Notes under the pieces: generated by a model | What the model was told of the DNA's origin: nothing | The model's database searches: none | Seen by the model: the letters and a program-made list of their open reading frames with translations, nothing else | Position numbers and translations under genes: made by a program | Shown here: positions 17,561 to 25,337 of the stretch, piece after piece | How the letters are laid out: every line of letters starts with the position of its first letter | Numbering within the stretch: position 1 is the stretch's first letter | DNA from: Terrimonas pollutisoli | GTDB taxonomy: Bacteria > Bacteroidota > Bacteroidia > Chitinophagales > Chitinophagaceae | Reading direction: 5' to 3' | Length of the DNA: 64,000 nt | Assembly (NCBI RefSeq): GCF_029360765.1 | Contig: NZ_JARKNA010000015.1 | Location: 81,201-145,200, forward strand

Positions 17561-18247
17561 ATGAAAAAAACTATACCTTTTCTGCTCTCTATCACCCTTA
17601 TCATTTCCGTATCCTGCAGCCGCAAACATTATACTTCTTCCTTTTTTGATCAGCAAACAGCCGGGCACAAAATCATTGCAGTATTGCCCTCTGAAATTGT
17701 ATTGACCGGTAAGAAGCCTGAGCAATTGACAGAAGAGCAAATTGCAAAAATTGAAGAAGAGGAAAGCCGGGCTTTCCAGTTATCGCTTTACAGTAATATT
17801 CTTCAATATGCTAATTCAAGAAAATATTATATGTCTGTTGGCGTGCAGGATGTCAATAAAACAATGGCAACCCTGGATGAAAATCACATTTCATTACGTG
17901 ATTCCTGGAAAATGGATGATAAAAAACTGGCGGATCTGCTGGACGTAGATGCAATTGTAAGAATGCAGGTAAGAAAGAAACGTTATATGAGCGACTATGC
18001 TTCGTATGGGGTAACTATTGCACGTGATGTTATCCGACAAACGCCGCTGGGCAATAAACTACCGATTCCACGCAGCTTAGGTAAGACTGAAGATATTTAT
18101 GCTTACTGTAGTGTGGTGAGCAATAGCGTCACGCTTTGGAATAACAATTATAAAGCCGCAGCCGACTGGGATAATCCCTCCAATGTAATCATAGAAAATA
18201 TCACCGATAATTTTGGAAGATACTTTCCTTACAAAAAAAGAAGATAA
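17561..18247 (+). CDS. Lipoprotein of unknown function
   Basis: Protein of 228 aa with a lipoprotein signal (MKKTIPFLLSITLIISVSC, lipid on Cys19). The mature part starts RKHYTSSFFDQQTAGHKIIAVLPSEIVLTG, then has an acidic helical stretch rich in E and Q (about 55-75), and a region with DAIVRMQVRKKRYMSDY. The pattern of an N-terminal beta strand (IIAVLP) and a later VDAIVRMQV strand recalls the CsgG/LpoB type of envelope lipoproteins, but I do not recognise the family. Single gene, followed by a terminator shared with the convergent asd gene. Confidence 0.8.
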   Translation: MKKTIPFLLSITLIISVSCSRKHYTSSFFDQQTAGHKIIAVLPSEIVLTGKKPEQLTEEQIAKIEEEESRAFQLSLYSNILQYANSRKYYMSVGVQDVNKTMATLDENHISLRDSWKMDDKKLADLLDVDAIVRMQVRKKRYMSDYASYGVTIARDVIRQTPLGNKLPIPRSLGKTEDIYAYCSVVSNSVTLWNNNYKAAADWDNPSNVIIENITDNFGRYFPYKKRR

Positions 18248-18253
18248 AAAAGA

Positions 18254-18281
18254 GAAAGACCAGCCAGGCTGGTCTTTTCTT
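18254..18281. terminator. Bidirectional terminator between lipoprotein gene and asd
   Basis: AAAGACCAGCC (18254-18264) and GGCTGGTCTTT (18266-18276) form an almost continuous palindrome, with A-rich and T-rich flanks on the two sides, between two convergent genes. Confidence 0.9.
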
Positions 18282-18282
18282 T

Positions 18283-19272
18283 TTACAATAATCCTTTTTC
18301 TACCAGGTATTCAGCGATCTGAACTGCATTGGTTGCAGCGCCTTTCCTGAGGTTATCGCTTACGATCCACATATTTAACGTGTTGGGCTGAGTGTCATCT
18401 CTTCTTAATCTTCCTACAAATACTTCGTCTTTTTCATGCGCATCCATCGGCATTGGATATTTTGCATTTGCTGTATCATCCACTACAACGACGCCTGGCG
18501 CCGAAGAAAGTAAAGAGGTCACTTCATTCAAATCAAAATCTTTAGCAAACTCAACGTTGGCGCTTTCACTGTGACCACCCATTACCGGTATACGAACGGT
18601 GGTTGAAGTAACGCGGATGCTATCATCCCGCATGATCTTTTTTGTTTCGTTCACCATTTTCATTTCCTCCTTGGTATAACCATTATCCAGAAAAACATCG
18701 ATTTGAGGAATCACATTCAGATCAATTGGATATTTGTAAGCCATTTCCCCCTGCACACCGTTGCGTTCGTTCATCAATTGGTTCACGGCTTTTACACCGG
18801 TTCCGGTAACACTCTGATAAGTGCTCACCACGATTCTTTTAATACCATATTTTTTATGCAGCGGATTTAATGCCACTACCATTTGAATAGTGGAGCAGTT
18901 AGGATTCGCAATAATCTTATCTTCTTTGGTCAGTGCATCCGCATTGATCTCGGGAACCACCAATTTTTTTGTCGCATCCATTCTCCATGCAGATGAGTTA
19001 TCAATAACCGTGATCCCGGCTTTTGCAAATTTGGGAGCCCATTCCAATGAAGTGCCGCCGCCGGCAGAAAATAATGCTACAGCAGGCTTGGCAGCAATAG
19101 CATCGGTCATGCTAACGACCTTGTATTTCTTTCCCTTGAATTCAATTTCTTTCCCAACTGATCTTTCAGATGCAACCGGCAACAGCTCCGTTACCGGGAA
19201 ATTTCTTTCAGCCAATACCTGTAACATTTTGGTGCCTACTAGTCCAGTGGCCCCTACTACTGCAACTTTCAT
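18283..19272 (-). CDS. asd: Aspartate-semialdehyde dehydrogenase
   Basis: Protein of 329 aa, full length. It reduces beta-aspartyl phosphate to aspartate semialdehyde with NADPH, the branch point to lysine, methionine, threonine and diaminopimelate. The N-terminal nucleotide-binding motif is VAVVGATGLVG; the catalytic cysteine is Cys126 in NPNCSTIQ; the substrate-binding region has VSTYQSVTGTG and a later PVMGGHSESANVEF. It reads leftward and converges on the lipoprotein gene. Its 5' flank contains a member of the short palindromic repeat family (19281-19307). Confidence 0.97.
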   Translation of the reverse strand: MKVAVVGATGLVGTKMLQVLAERNFPVTELLPVASERSVGKEIEFKGKKYKVVSMTDAIAAKPAVALFSAGGGTSLEWAPKFAKAGITVIDNSSAWRMDATKKLVVPEINADALTKEDKIIANPNCSTIQMVVALNPLHKKYGIKRIVVSTYQSVTGTGVKAVNQLMNERNGVQGEMAYKYPIDLNVIPQIDVFLDNGYTKEEMKMVNETKKIMRDDSIRVTSTTVRIPVMGGHSESANVEFAKDFDLNEVTSLLSSAPGVVVVDDTANAKYPMPMDAHEKDEVFVGRLRRDDTQPNTLNMWIVSDNLRKGAATNAVQIAEYLVEKGLL

Positions 19273-19280
19273 TTTTTGGT

Positions 19281-19307
19281 TCCCCCAGCTTCTCCCATGG
19301 GAGAAGG
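19281..19307 (+). repeat. Short palindromic element, copy upstream of asd
   Basis: CCCCCAG followed by the perfect 18-bp palindrome CTTCTCCCATGGGAGAAG (19289-19306). The layout, a C-run then a C/G hairpin, matches the element family found in the paa genes and at 32.1 and 40.3 kb, although the hairpin sequence differs. It lies in the asd leader and is followed by six T residues on the plus strand, so it could also end plus-strand transcription. Confidence 0.5.
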
Positions 19308-19351
19308 TTTTTTGTTATTTAATAAAAATGTCTTCAAATTTTACATGCCAT

Positions 19352-19383
19352 AAAAAAGCAGGCCTTCCGGATGGAAGGCCTGC
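19352..19383 (-). terminator. Strong leftward terminator of the 38-codon ORF
   Basis: GCAGGCCTTCC (19358-19368) and GGAAGGCCTGC (19373-19383) form a perfect 11-bp stem with a 4-base loop. The run of six A residues at 19352-19357 becomes a T tract on the minus strand, so the terminator serves leftward transcription. It starts inside the stop codon of the small ORF. Confidence 0.88.
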
Positions 19384-19499
19384 TAAACTTTTATATGGTT
19401 ACATACATAACGCCGCAAACCTTCCATCAGGAATGTTTCTTTATGCGTTTTGTATGCTTCATCATTTTCATGCTGCGCAAAAATAGGTTGCCATTTCAT
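19383..19499 (-). CDS. Small protein of 38 aa, unknown function
   Basis: An ATG at 19499 opens a 38-codon frame starting MKWQPIFAQHENDEAY and ending RRYVCNHIKV, with stop TAG at 19385-19383. The stop codon abuts a strong terminator, which is what makes the ORF credible. The in-frame upstream region has a stop and no other ATG. The protein is hydrophilic, with three His, one Cys and no membrane segment. It lies between the divergent lamin-tail gene and the asd gene. I do not recognise it. The alternative is a small non-coding RNA using the same terminator. Confidence 0.55.
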   Translation of the reverse strand: MKWQPIFAQHENDEAYKTHKETFLMEGLRRYVCNHIKV

Positions 19500-19556
19500 T
19501 AAGTCCAAATTCTTCCTGGCTATTTTTCTAAAAAGGGATTGATTAAATTAGGGCTC

Positions 19557-21266
19557 ATGAAATCTTCGCTGCTGCTTAGCCTTATTCTTTTACTTACAAC
19601 TGTTGTATTTGCCCAAAACCGCTATGATGTAGTAATAGATGAAATAATGGCTGACCCTTCGCCATCAATTGGATTACCGGGTAACGAATGGGTTGAATTG
19701 AAAAATACAAGTTCTCTGCCCATTAACCTGCAGGGCTGGCGTATAGGTGACAGCAATGGTCAAAGTGGACCGATTCCCAATTTTCTACTACAACCCGATA
19801 GTATAGTAATCATTTGTACCGGCAGCGCTGTTGCAGCAATGTCAACCTTTGGGAACACCATTTCGGTGACCAGTTTCCCCTCATTAGATAATGACGGCGA
19901 AGAAGTAGTGCTGAAATCTTCAGATGGTACGATCATTCATGCAGTAAGTTATAAAGCTGGCTGGTACCAAAACGAATTAAAAAAACAAGGTGGTTGGACA
20001 CTCGAAATGATTGATCCGCATAATCCCTGCTCTGGTATCTCTAACTGGAAAGCAAGTATCAATACACAAGGTGGAACTCCCGGAACGATCAATTCAGTTG
20101 ATGCGGTGAATAATGACCAGCAGTCGCCGGAGTTAATAAATGCATTTGTAAAAGATAACTCAACAATCATTCTTTCATTTAATGAACCCATTGATAGTTT
20201 GAGTGGTATTTCGCTGGCCAATTATGGGATGGATGGAGGTCTCGCTCTAAGCAGTGCAGAAGTTTTATCACCATCATTTTACCAGGTAATGTTAAAAACA
20301 ATCAATCCTATTGAACAAGATAAAGTTTATGTCGCCACCGTCAACAGCATTACCGATTGTAAGGGCAATACAATAAGTGTAAAAAACACAGCGAAGTTTG
20401 GCCTGCCGGTAGACGCTATTGCCGGCGATATTATTGTTAATGAGATTTTGTTTAATCCCCGTTCGACTGGTTATGACTATGTTGAATTGTATAACAAGAG
20501 CAACAAAATTGTAGATGCCGCTAAGCTATATGTCTCAAACCGAAATAACAGTGGCGGGATTAACTCCATAACCCAGTTAAGCATCAGTCCTTTTTATCTT
20601 TTTCCAGGCGATTATATTGTAATCACGGAAGATGCGGATAACCTCGCACTCAATTATCTTGTTCAAAATCCGGATGCAGTTCTTGGCGTTTCGTCGCTAC
20701 CCTCTTTTCCGGATGACGAAGGTTTTGTGGTGGTATTAAATCAACAAGGCGAGGTAATTGATGAGGTTAACTATTCAGCCGATTGGCACTTTAAATTAAT
20801 CGATAACGCAGAAGGCATTTCTTTGGAAAGAGTAGATGCGGATGGTGCATCTCAATATGCAGACAATTGGCATTCGGCAGCTTCCACGGCTGGTTTTGGG
20901 ACACCGGGTTATAAAAATTCTCAATTCAAAAACCAGCAGGCTATTTCAGCAACCATTCAGGTGACACCCAAAGTCTTTTCACCGGATAATGATGGTTTCG
21001 ATGATATCGCTTCCATCCATTATAAAATCAGCGAGCCGGGCTATGTTGCCAATATCACTATTTTTGATGCAGCAGGTCGGCCGGTAAGAAATCTTGTTCG
21101 CAATGGAACGATGGCGATAACAGGATACTGGAATTGGGATGGACTGAATGATAAGGGCTTAAAGCTTCCCATTGGCACTTATATTTTATTTACTGAAATA
21201 TTCAACCTGCGGGGAAAGAAAGAGAGGTTTAAGAATACAGTGGTGCTGGTACGAAAATTAAACTAA
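19557..21266 (+). CDS. Secreted protein with lamin-tail domains and a FlgD-like C-terminal domain
   Basis: Protein of 569 aa from the ATG at 19557 (MKSSLLLSLILLLTTVVFAQ, signal peptide); the TTG at 19539 adds nothing useful. Two lamin-tail domains: about 22-165 (VVIDEIMADPSPS, NEWVELKNTS) and about 285-430 (IIVNEILFNPRSTGYDYVEL), with an Ig-like module between them (about 185-280). The last 95 residues (PKVFSPDNDGFDDIASIHY, then GYWNWDGLNDKGLKLPIGTY) are a FlgD-Ig/gliding-motility type C-terminal domain used for type IX secretion. Likely displayed on or released from the cell surface. Substrate or partner unknown. Single gene. Confidence 0.88.
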   Translation: MKSSLLLSLILLLTTVVFAQNRYDVVIDEIMADPSPSIGLPGNEWVELKNTSSLPINLQGWRIGDSNGQSGPIPNFLLQPDSIVIICTGSAVAAMSTFGNTISVTSFPSLDNDGEEVVLKSSDGTIIHAVSYKAGWYQNELKKQGGWTLEMIDPHNPCSGISNWKASINTQGGTPGTINSVDAVNNDQQSPELINAFVKDNSTIILSFNEPIDSLSGISLANYGMDGGLALSSAEVLSPSFYQVMLKTINPIEQDKVYVATVNSITDCKGNTISVKNTAKFGLPVDAIAGDIIVNEILFNPRSTGYDYVELYNKSNKIVDAAKLYVSNRNNSGGINSITQLSISPFYLFPGDYIVITEDADNLALNYLVQNPDAVLGVSSLPSFPDDEGFVVVLNQQGEVIDEVNYSADWHFKLIDNAEGISLERVDADGASQYADNWHSAASTAGFGTPGYKNSQFKNQQAISATIQVTPKVFSPDNDGFDDIASIHYKISEPGYVANITIFDAAGRPVRNLVRNGTMAITGYWNWDGLNDKGLKLPIGTYILFTEIFNLRGKKERFKNTVVLVRKLN

Positions 21267-21287
21267 GTCTTAAAATCCAGAGCCGAA

Positions 21288-21543
21288 ATGAGTAAATTTG
21301 ATAAGTTGGTACAGAAAGTTCTTTCTGGAGTTTCAGACAGGAATATCGAATTTAAGGATTTATGTAACCTGCTTGAAACATTAGGTTTTAATAACCGGAC
21401 CAAAGGCAGTCACCATATTTAAGGACGGAGTAACAAAAATAATAAACCTGCAGCCTGAAAATAACAAAGCAAAACCTTACCAGGTCAAACAAGTAAGAGA
21501 ACTACTTATTAAATACAAACTAGTACCTGCAAAAGATGAATAG
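21288..21543 (+). pseudogene. hicA: hicA toxin gene broken by a frameshift
   Basis: Frame 1 starts at ATG 21288 (MSKFDKLVQKVLSGVSDRN) and reads to GSHHI before TAA at 21420-21422. The frame one base over carries the rest of a HicA mRNA interferase: FKDGVTKIINLQPENNKAKP, then KQVRELLIKYKL, to the stop at 21541-21543. The conserved GSHHIF with the catalytic His is exactly at the break, so the simplest reading is loss of two bases or gain of one. The end overlaps the hicB start by 8 bases, the normal hicAB layout. Programmed frameshifting is possible but less likely. Confidence 0.88.
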
Positions 21544-21748
21544 CAAATACGAGATTATTTTATACTGGAGCAAAGAAGATAATGCTTTTATAGCCGAAGT
21601 GCCTGAACTAGCAGGTTGTGCGGCAGACGGGAAAACTTATGCCGAAGCTTTGGAAAATGTGCAAATGATCATTGCAGAATGGATAGAAACAGCTCAATCT
21701 CTTGGCAGATCTATTCCTGAACCTAAAGGTAAATTGATGTACGCCTGA
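21536..21748 (+). CDS. hicB: HicB family antitoxin
   Basis: Protein of 70 aa with the HicB partial RNase H fold: YEIILYWSKEDNAFIAEVPELAGCAADGKT, split here by the usual loop, then YAEALENVQMIIAEWIETAQ and the ending SIPEPKGKLMYA. It overlaps the 3' end of the broken hicA by 8 bases. HicB normally binds HicA and represses the operon, but this short form lacks a C-terminal DNA-binding domain. With its toxin gone it may be a relic, or it may neutralise related toxins elsewhere. Confidence 0.9.
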   Translation: MNSKYEIILYWSKEDNAFIAEVPELAGCAADGKTYAEALENVQMIIAEWIETAQSLGRSIPEPKGKLMYA

Positions 21749-21758
21749 TTTTATCAGT

Positions 21759-21974
21759 TTAGGCATGATCAAAAGATGTAGCCACTATCTCTGGGTTTTC
21801 AACCTGCTGAATCTGGTCCGGAGAGACATCTTCAAAATACAATTCCAATGCTTCTGTAAGGTTTGCCAAAGCCTCCTCTCTTGTTTCGCCAAAACTTGAA
21901 ACTTCAACATTCAGGCATTGAGCTACAAAATGTTTTCCCTCCTGCCACACTATATTTTGCAATGACACCTGCAT
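21759..21974 (-). CDS. HicB-like antitoxin, orphan
   Basis: Protein of 71 aa: VSLQNIVWQEGKHFVAQCLN at the start, then SSFGETREEALANLTEALELYF, the pattern of the HicB/UPF0150 family. It faces the neighbouring hicB, with a gap of only 10 bases between the two stops. No hicA is found upstream or downstream on its strand, so it is an orphan. Such orphans are common in Bacteroidota and their role is not known. The sequence is quite different from the neighbour, so it is not a recent duplicate. Confidence 0.85.
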   Translation of the reverse strand: MQVSLQNIVWQEGKHFVAQCLNVEVSSFGETREEALANLTEALELYFEDVSPDQIQQVENPEIVATSFDHA

Positions 21975-21997
21975 GCTTCACATTTTTCCAAATTTAA

Positions 21998-22024
21998 CAA
22001 AAAAGCCCGGTTAGTACCAGGCTT
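21998..22024 (-). terminator. Terminator after the PfkB-type kinase gene
   Basis: On the minus strand AAGCCTGG (22024-22017) pairs with CCGGGCTT (22010-22003) with one mismatch, followed by a T tract (22004-21998). Confidence 0.8.
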
Positions 22025-22049
22025 CATAATACTTTATCAAATTGTTTTC

Positions 22050-22973
22050 CTACACCAGCTCAATCTCAAAATTAACCAACTCCTTAAACTGCTGTATCCT
22101 TCTTTCAATATCTTCTTTGGTGATCTCCTTCAATCTTGTGGCGCCAAATTTTTCTACACAAAAACTTGCCATCGCGGAGCCCACGATAATTCCTCTCTTC
22201 ATATTTTCAAAAGAGATATCACCCGTCTTTGCCAAATGACCAATAAAGCCACCGGCAAAAGTATCACCGGCTCCTGTTGGGTCAAACACATCTTCCAGCG
22301 GTAAAGCAGGAGCAAAAAAGACGTTATCGCCATGGAAAAGTAAGGCTCCATGTTCTCCTTTTTTAATGATCAGGTATTTCGGGCCCATGGTCAAAATAGT
22401 TTTGGCGGCTTTCACCAGAGAAAACTGGCCGGTCAACTGGCGGGCTTCCGCATCATTTACCATCAGCAGGTCTACATGTTTCAACACCTCTTCCAAATCA
22501 GGCATTGCGGACTCCATCCAAAAGTTCATGGTGTCCATGACAATCAGCTTTGGCCTTTGCTTCAGTTGTTTAATTACATTCAGCTGGATTGCCGGCACCA
22601 GGTTTCCCAGCATCAGAAACTCGGCACCCTGGTATGAATCCGGAATAACAGGATTAAAATCCGCCAACACATTCAGGTCGGTAATGAGTGTGTCCCGGCT
22701 GTTCATATCCTCATGATAGCGGCCGCTCCAGAAAAACGATTTTTTGTCCGGTACGATCTCCACTCCTTCCAATTGAACACCACGTCTTTTCAGCTCTTCC
22801 ATTTCTTCTTGTGGAAAATCAAACCCAACAATGGAAACCTGTTGTACAGGCTTTACAAAATTGGCTGCTGCATAAGCAACATAAGTAGCGGATCCGCCCA
22901 CAATTTTATCGGTTTTGCCAAAAGGGGTTTCTATTGCGTCAAAGGCCATGGTACCAACGGCGATCAGGGACAT
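22050..22973 (-). CDS. PfkB-family carbohydrate kinase
   Basis: Protein of 307 aa. The PfkB family transfers phosphate from ATP to sugars or nucleosides. The N-terminal motif GGSATYVAYAAANF (26-39) and the C-terminal signature DPTGAGDTFAGG (231-242, catalytic base Asp237) are intact. The regions IVGFDFPQEEM and SGRYHEDMNSRDTLITDLN are typical of adenosine/ribokinase-like members found across Bacteroidota. The substrate cannot be fixed. It reads leftward, divergent from the TetR gene, and ends in its own terminator. Confidence 0.93.
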   Translation of the reverse strand: MSLIAVGTMAFDAIETPFGKTDKIVGGSATYVAYAAANFVKPVQQVSIVGFDFPQEEMEELKRRGVQLEGVEIVPDKKSFFWSGRYHEDMNSRDTLITDLNVLADFNPVIPDSYQGAEFLMLGNLVPAIQLNVIKQLKQRPKLIVMDTMNFWMESAMPDLEEVLKHVDLLMVNDAEARQLTGQFSLVKAAKTILTMGPKYLIIKKGEHGALLFHGDNVFFAPALPLEDVFDPTGAGDTFAGGFIGHLAKTGDISFENMKRGIIVGSAMASFCVEKFGATRLKEITKEDIERRIQQFKELVNFEIELV

Positions 22974-23050
22974 GCGGTTAAATTATTAAGAATGAATAAA
23001 AAATTTCAGCGGGCAATATTACAGCAAATACGGCAAAGAGGGGTTGAGAA

Positions 23051-23066
23051 TTGGCAATAATGCCAA
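23051..23066. promoter_or_regulatory. Palindrome between pfkB-type gene and paaR-like gene
   Basis: TTGGCA-ATAA-TGCCAA is a perfect 6-bp inverted repeat with a 4-bp centre in the divergent region. A related word, GCCATTATTG, occurs at 23101-23110, inside the predicted TetR promoter. It could be a binding site of the TetR protein. Confidence 0.4.
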
Positions 23067-23093
23067 AACTCCGGATAAAGCCGGAGAGCCACT

Positions 23094-23124
23094 TTCAATT
23101 GCCATTATTGACTTCAATTACCAT
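23094..23124 (+). repeat. Direct repeat in the paaR-like promoter
   Basis: TTCAATTGCCAT (23094-23105) and TTCAATTACCAT (23113-23124) match at 11 of 12 bases with a 19-bp period, close to two helix turns. The pair flanks the TTG element of the predicted promoter, so it may be an operator. Confidence 0.4.
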
Positions 23125-23140
23125 CAACTACTTATCTTTG
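23108..23140 (+). promoter_or_regulatory. Promoter of the TetR-paaE unit
   Basis: TTG (23108-23110), a 22-base spacer and a perfect TATCTTTG (23133-23140) fit the TTG-N17-23-TAnnTTTG consensus. The ATG of the TetR gene is only 3 bases downstream, so transcription would start at or next to the start codon and the mRNA would be leaderless. Confidence 0.5.
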
Positions 23141-23143
23141 GGT

Positions 23144-23737
23144 ATGGCCAAAGCACAGCGACGCAAAGCGTCCAAAAAAGAACTGATTCTCGAGAAAGCG
23201 GCTGCCATGTTTCGCCAAAAAGGATTTGCTGCCACATCAATGCGTGACCTTGCCGAAACAGTTGGTATTGAAGCTGCCAGCTTGTATAATCACATCCGCT
23301 CAAAAAACGAAATATTGGAAGCCCTCTGTTTCGATGTAGCAAACCGGTTTAACACCAATATGGCATTGATTGAAGCCAGCCAGCAAAATTCGATTTCAAA
23401 GATCGAAACGCTTTTACGGTTTCACATCCAGCAAATGGTGGAGCGATATGAAGAAGTGTATGTAAGTGACCGGGAATGGAAGCACCTCGAAGAACCTTAT
23501 CTCTCCAATTTTCAAAACCAGCGTAGCACTTACCGGAAAAGATTTGCTTCCATCATTGAAGAGGGTATGCAAAAAAATGAAATCCGTAGAATTGATGCCC
23601 CTACTGCTGTTTTGATCATGCTGCACGCCGTTAGCGGTATCGAATCATGGCACCGGTCCAAAGCGAAGATCAGCGCATCAGAGCTGGAAGACAATATGGT
23701 CATGATCATGATCGATGGCTTGCGTAAACAAGGTTGA
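23144..23737 (+). CDS. TetR-family regulator, probable phenylacetate repressor
   Basis: Protein of 197 aa from the ATG at 23144 (MAKAQRRKASKKELILEKAA); the longer frame to 23051 has a TTG start and an unlikely N-terminal tail across the predicted promoter. The TetR helix-turn-helix is at residues 31-51 (TSMRDLAETVGIEAASLYNHI), and the C-terminal part is of the TetR_C_33-like ligand-binding kind. It is 3 bases before paaE, with which it is surely co-transcribed. In other bacteria a TetR protein, PaaR, represses paa genes and is released by phenylacetyl-CoA; that role is inferred here from position. Confidence 0.88.
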   Translation: MAKAQRRKASKKELILEKAAAMFRQKGFAATSMRDLAETVGIEAASLYNHIRSKNEILEALCFDVANRFNTNMALIEASQQNSISKIETLLRFHIQQMVERYEEVYVSDREWKHLEEPYLSNFQNQRSTYRKRFASIIEEGMQKNEIRRIDAPTAVLIMLHAVSGIESWHRSKAKISASELEDNMVMIMIDGLRKQG

Positions 23738-23740
23738 TTG

Positions 23741-24820
23741 ATGTCCATTCATTTTCACTCTCTCCGTATAAAAGAAATCAGGAAAGAAACTCCCGAATGC
23801 GTGTCAGTGGTGTTTGATATTCCTGAACGGCTAAAAGAAAATTTTCGCTTTAAGCAAGGACAAAGCCTGACCATGAGAATAGGCGGTGGCAATGAAGAAG
23901 TAAGGCGAACTTACTCTATATGCAGCAGTCCTTTTGATAATGAACTAAGAGTAGCCATCAAAAAAGTATCGGGCGGCCAGTTCTCTACTTTTGCTAACGA
24001 CCGGTTGAAGGACGGTGATCTGCTGGAAGTAATGGAGCCTGTCGGAAAATTTTATACCGAGCTTGACCCACTCCATAAAAAAAAATATCTCGCTATTGCA
24101 GCCGGCAGTGGCATCACTCCTGTTCTTTCATTAATTAAAACAACATTGGCTGCAGAACCGCATAGTCATTTTACACTGGTATATGGCAATCGAAACAGGT
24201 CGTCTATTATTTTTTTTGAAGAACTGGAAAGCTTAAAAAATAAATACCTGCAGCGCTTCAATTTCATTAATATCCTGAGCCGCGAAAGGACAGATATTCC
24301 TCTCCATTATGGCCGCATAAATATGGATAAGCTGGTGGAGCTCGGAAAACTAGTTGATTACTCCCGCATGGATGAAGCATTTCTCTGCGGTCCCGAAGAA
24401 ATGATCTTTGCTGCCAAAGAGTTTTTGGAACAAAAAGGACTGGATAAAAAGAATATCCATTTTGAATTGTTTACGACACCCGGAGCGAAGAAGTCAGAAG
24501 TGAAAGGGGAAAAAAGGGAACTCCCTGCTGAGTCACCAAAGAGCAAAATAACCGTTAAGTTGGATGGCAGAGCATTTGATTTTGATTTGGGCTTTAGTGA
24601 CGAAGCCATCCTGGATGCAGCCTTAAAACAAGGGGCTGACCTTCCTTATGCCTGCAAAGGTGGTGTTTGCTGCACCTGCAAAGCCAAATTGGTAGAAGGC
24701 GAAGTGGAAATGGAAGTACACTGGGGATTGGAAGATGAAGAAATTAAAGAAGGTTATATACTTACCTGTCAGTCGCATCCCAAAACCGATAAAGTGGTGG
24801 TTGATTTTGATGAAAGATGA
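23741..24820 (+). CDS. paaE: Phenylacetyl-CoA epoxidase reductase subunit PaaE
   Basis: Protein of 359 aa from the ATG at 23741. FAD domain with RTYSICSSP (about residues 54-62), NAD(P)H domain with AAGSGITPVLSLI and FLCGPEEMI, and a C-terminal plant-type 2Fe-2S ferredoxin domain with YACKGGVCCTCKAKL and a fourth Cys in YILTCQSHP. It passes electrons from NADPH to the di-iron PaaA/PaaC core during epoxidation of phenylacetyl-CoA. The other subunits lie about 30 kb away at 54.9-63.9 kb, an unusual split. The gene is convergent with the VOC gene, with a gap of 15 bases. Confidence 0.95.
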   Translation: MSIHFHSLRIKEIRKETPECVSVVFDIPERLKENFRFKQGQSLTMRIGGGNEEVRRTYSICSSPFDNELRVAIKKVSGGQFSTFANDRLKDGDLLEVMEPVGKFYTELDPLHKKKYLAIAAGSGITPVLSLIKTTLAAEPHSHFTLVYGNRNRSSIIFFEELESLKNKYLQRFNFINILSRERTDIPLHYGRINMDKLVELGKLVDYSRMDEAFLCGPEEMIFAAKEFLEQKGLDKKNIHFELFTTPGAKKSEVKGEKRELPAESPKSKITVKLDGRAFDFDLGFSDEAILDAALKQGADLPYACKGGVCCTCKAKLVEGEVEMEVHWGLEDEEIKEGYILTCQSHPKTDKVVVDFDER

Positions 24821-24835
24821 TCAGAAGAGTCTGTG

Positions 24836-25216
24836 TTACCTTACAGTTTCAACAATATCCTGTCCGAATTGTATCAAGTAATCATTGTTGTCATAAACTG
24901 CAAATTCTCTCATGCCATATTCAAAGTTCTCAATCGGATAACAAATTTTTACTTTATCTTTTACCGTATTCCAAATTTCATCAACGTTGTCTGTGTTGAA
25001 ATAAAAAGACCCTGTAAAAGTGGATTTGTCAAATGGTATGTGGTCATTTGGTTTGCTAATCATCAGGTCTGCATTGTCAAGTTGCACCCTTGCCCAACCG
25101 TAATCAGGTTCGTTTGCTAAGCAGGTAAATCCAAGTATCTGCACGTAAAAGTCCACCGTTCTTTGCAGATCGGTAGTATAAATCATCGGTGTCAGCTTAT
25201 TAGTTTTCATAGTCAT
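24836..25216 (-). CDS. VOC superfamily (glyoxalase/bleomycin-resistance-like) protein
   Basis: Protein of about 126 aa from the ATG at 25216 (a second Met is at 25210). One VOC domain made of two beta-alpha-beta-beta-beta units: KLTPMIYTTDLQRTVDFYVQ at the start, then GFTCLANEPDYGWARV, and the second half with FYFNTDNVDEIWNTV and REFAVYDNNDYLIQFGQ. The last motif carries the usual metal-type position near the C-terminus, though its ligands are not clear here. Members are lyases, dioxygenases or antibiotic-binding proteins; the substrate cannot be inferred. Convergent with paaE. Confidence 0.88.
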   Translation of the reverse strand: MTMKTNKLTPMIYTTDLQRTVDFYVQILGFTCLANEPDYGWARVQLDNADLMISKPNDHIPFDKSTFTGSFYFNTDNVDEIWNTVKDKVKICYPIENFEYGMREFAVYDNNDYLIQFGQDIVETVR

Positions 25217-25337
25217 ATTTATTTGTTGAACTGTTTTTGAATCTGCCAAGCGGTTGCATGTCCGAAATTTTTTCTAAAAGTCAGCACGGAACTGTGCCAC
25301 GAGATAAATCTATTTTCGTAAAACTTCTTTACTACGA

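Noticed and set aside
18890..19486. Plus-strand open frame of 198 codons over asd
   Set aside because: It lies antisense to the clear asd gene, with low-complexity composition and no recognisable domain.
23051..23143. N-terminal extension of the TetR protein
   Set aside because: It starts at TTG, lies across the predicted promoter and a palindrome, and known TetR proteins begin close to the helix-turn-helix as with the ATG at 23144.
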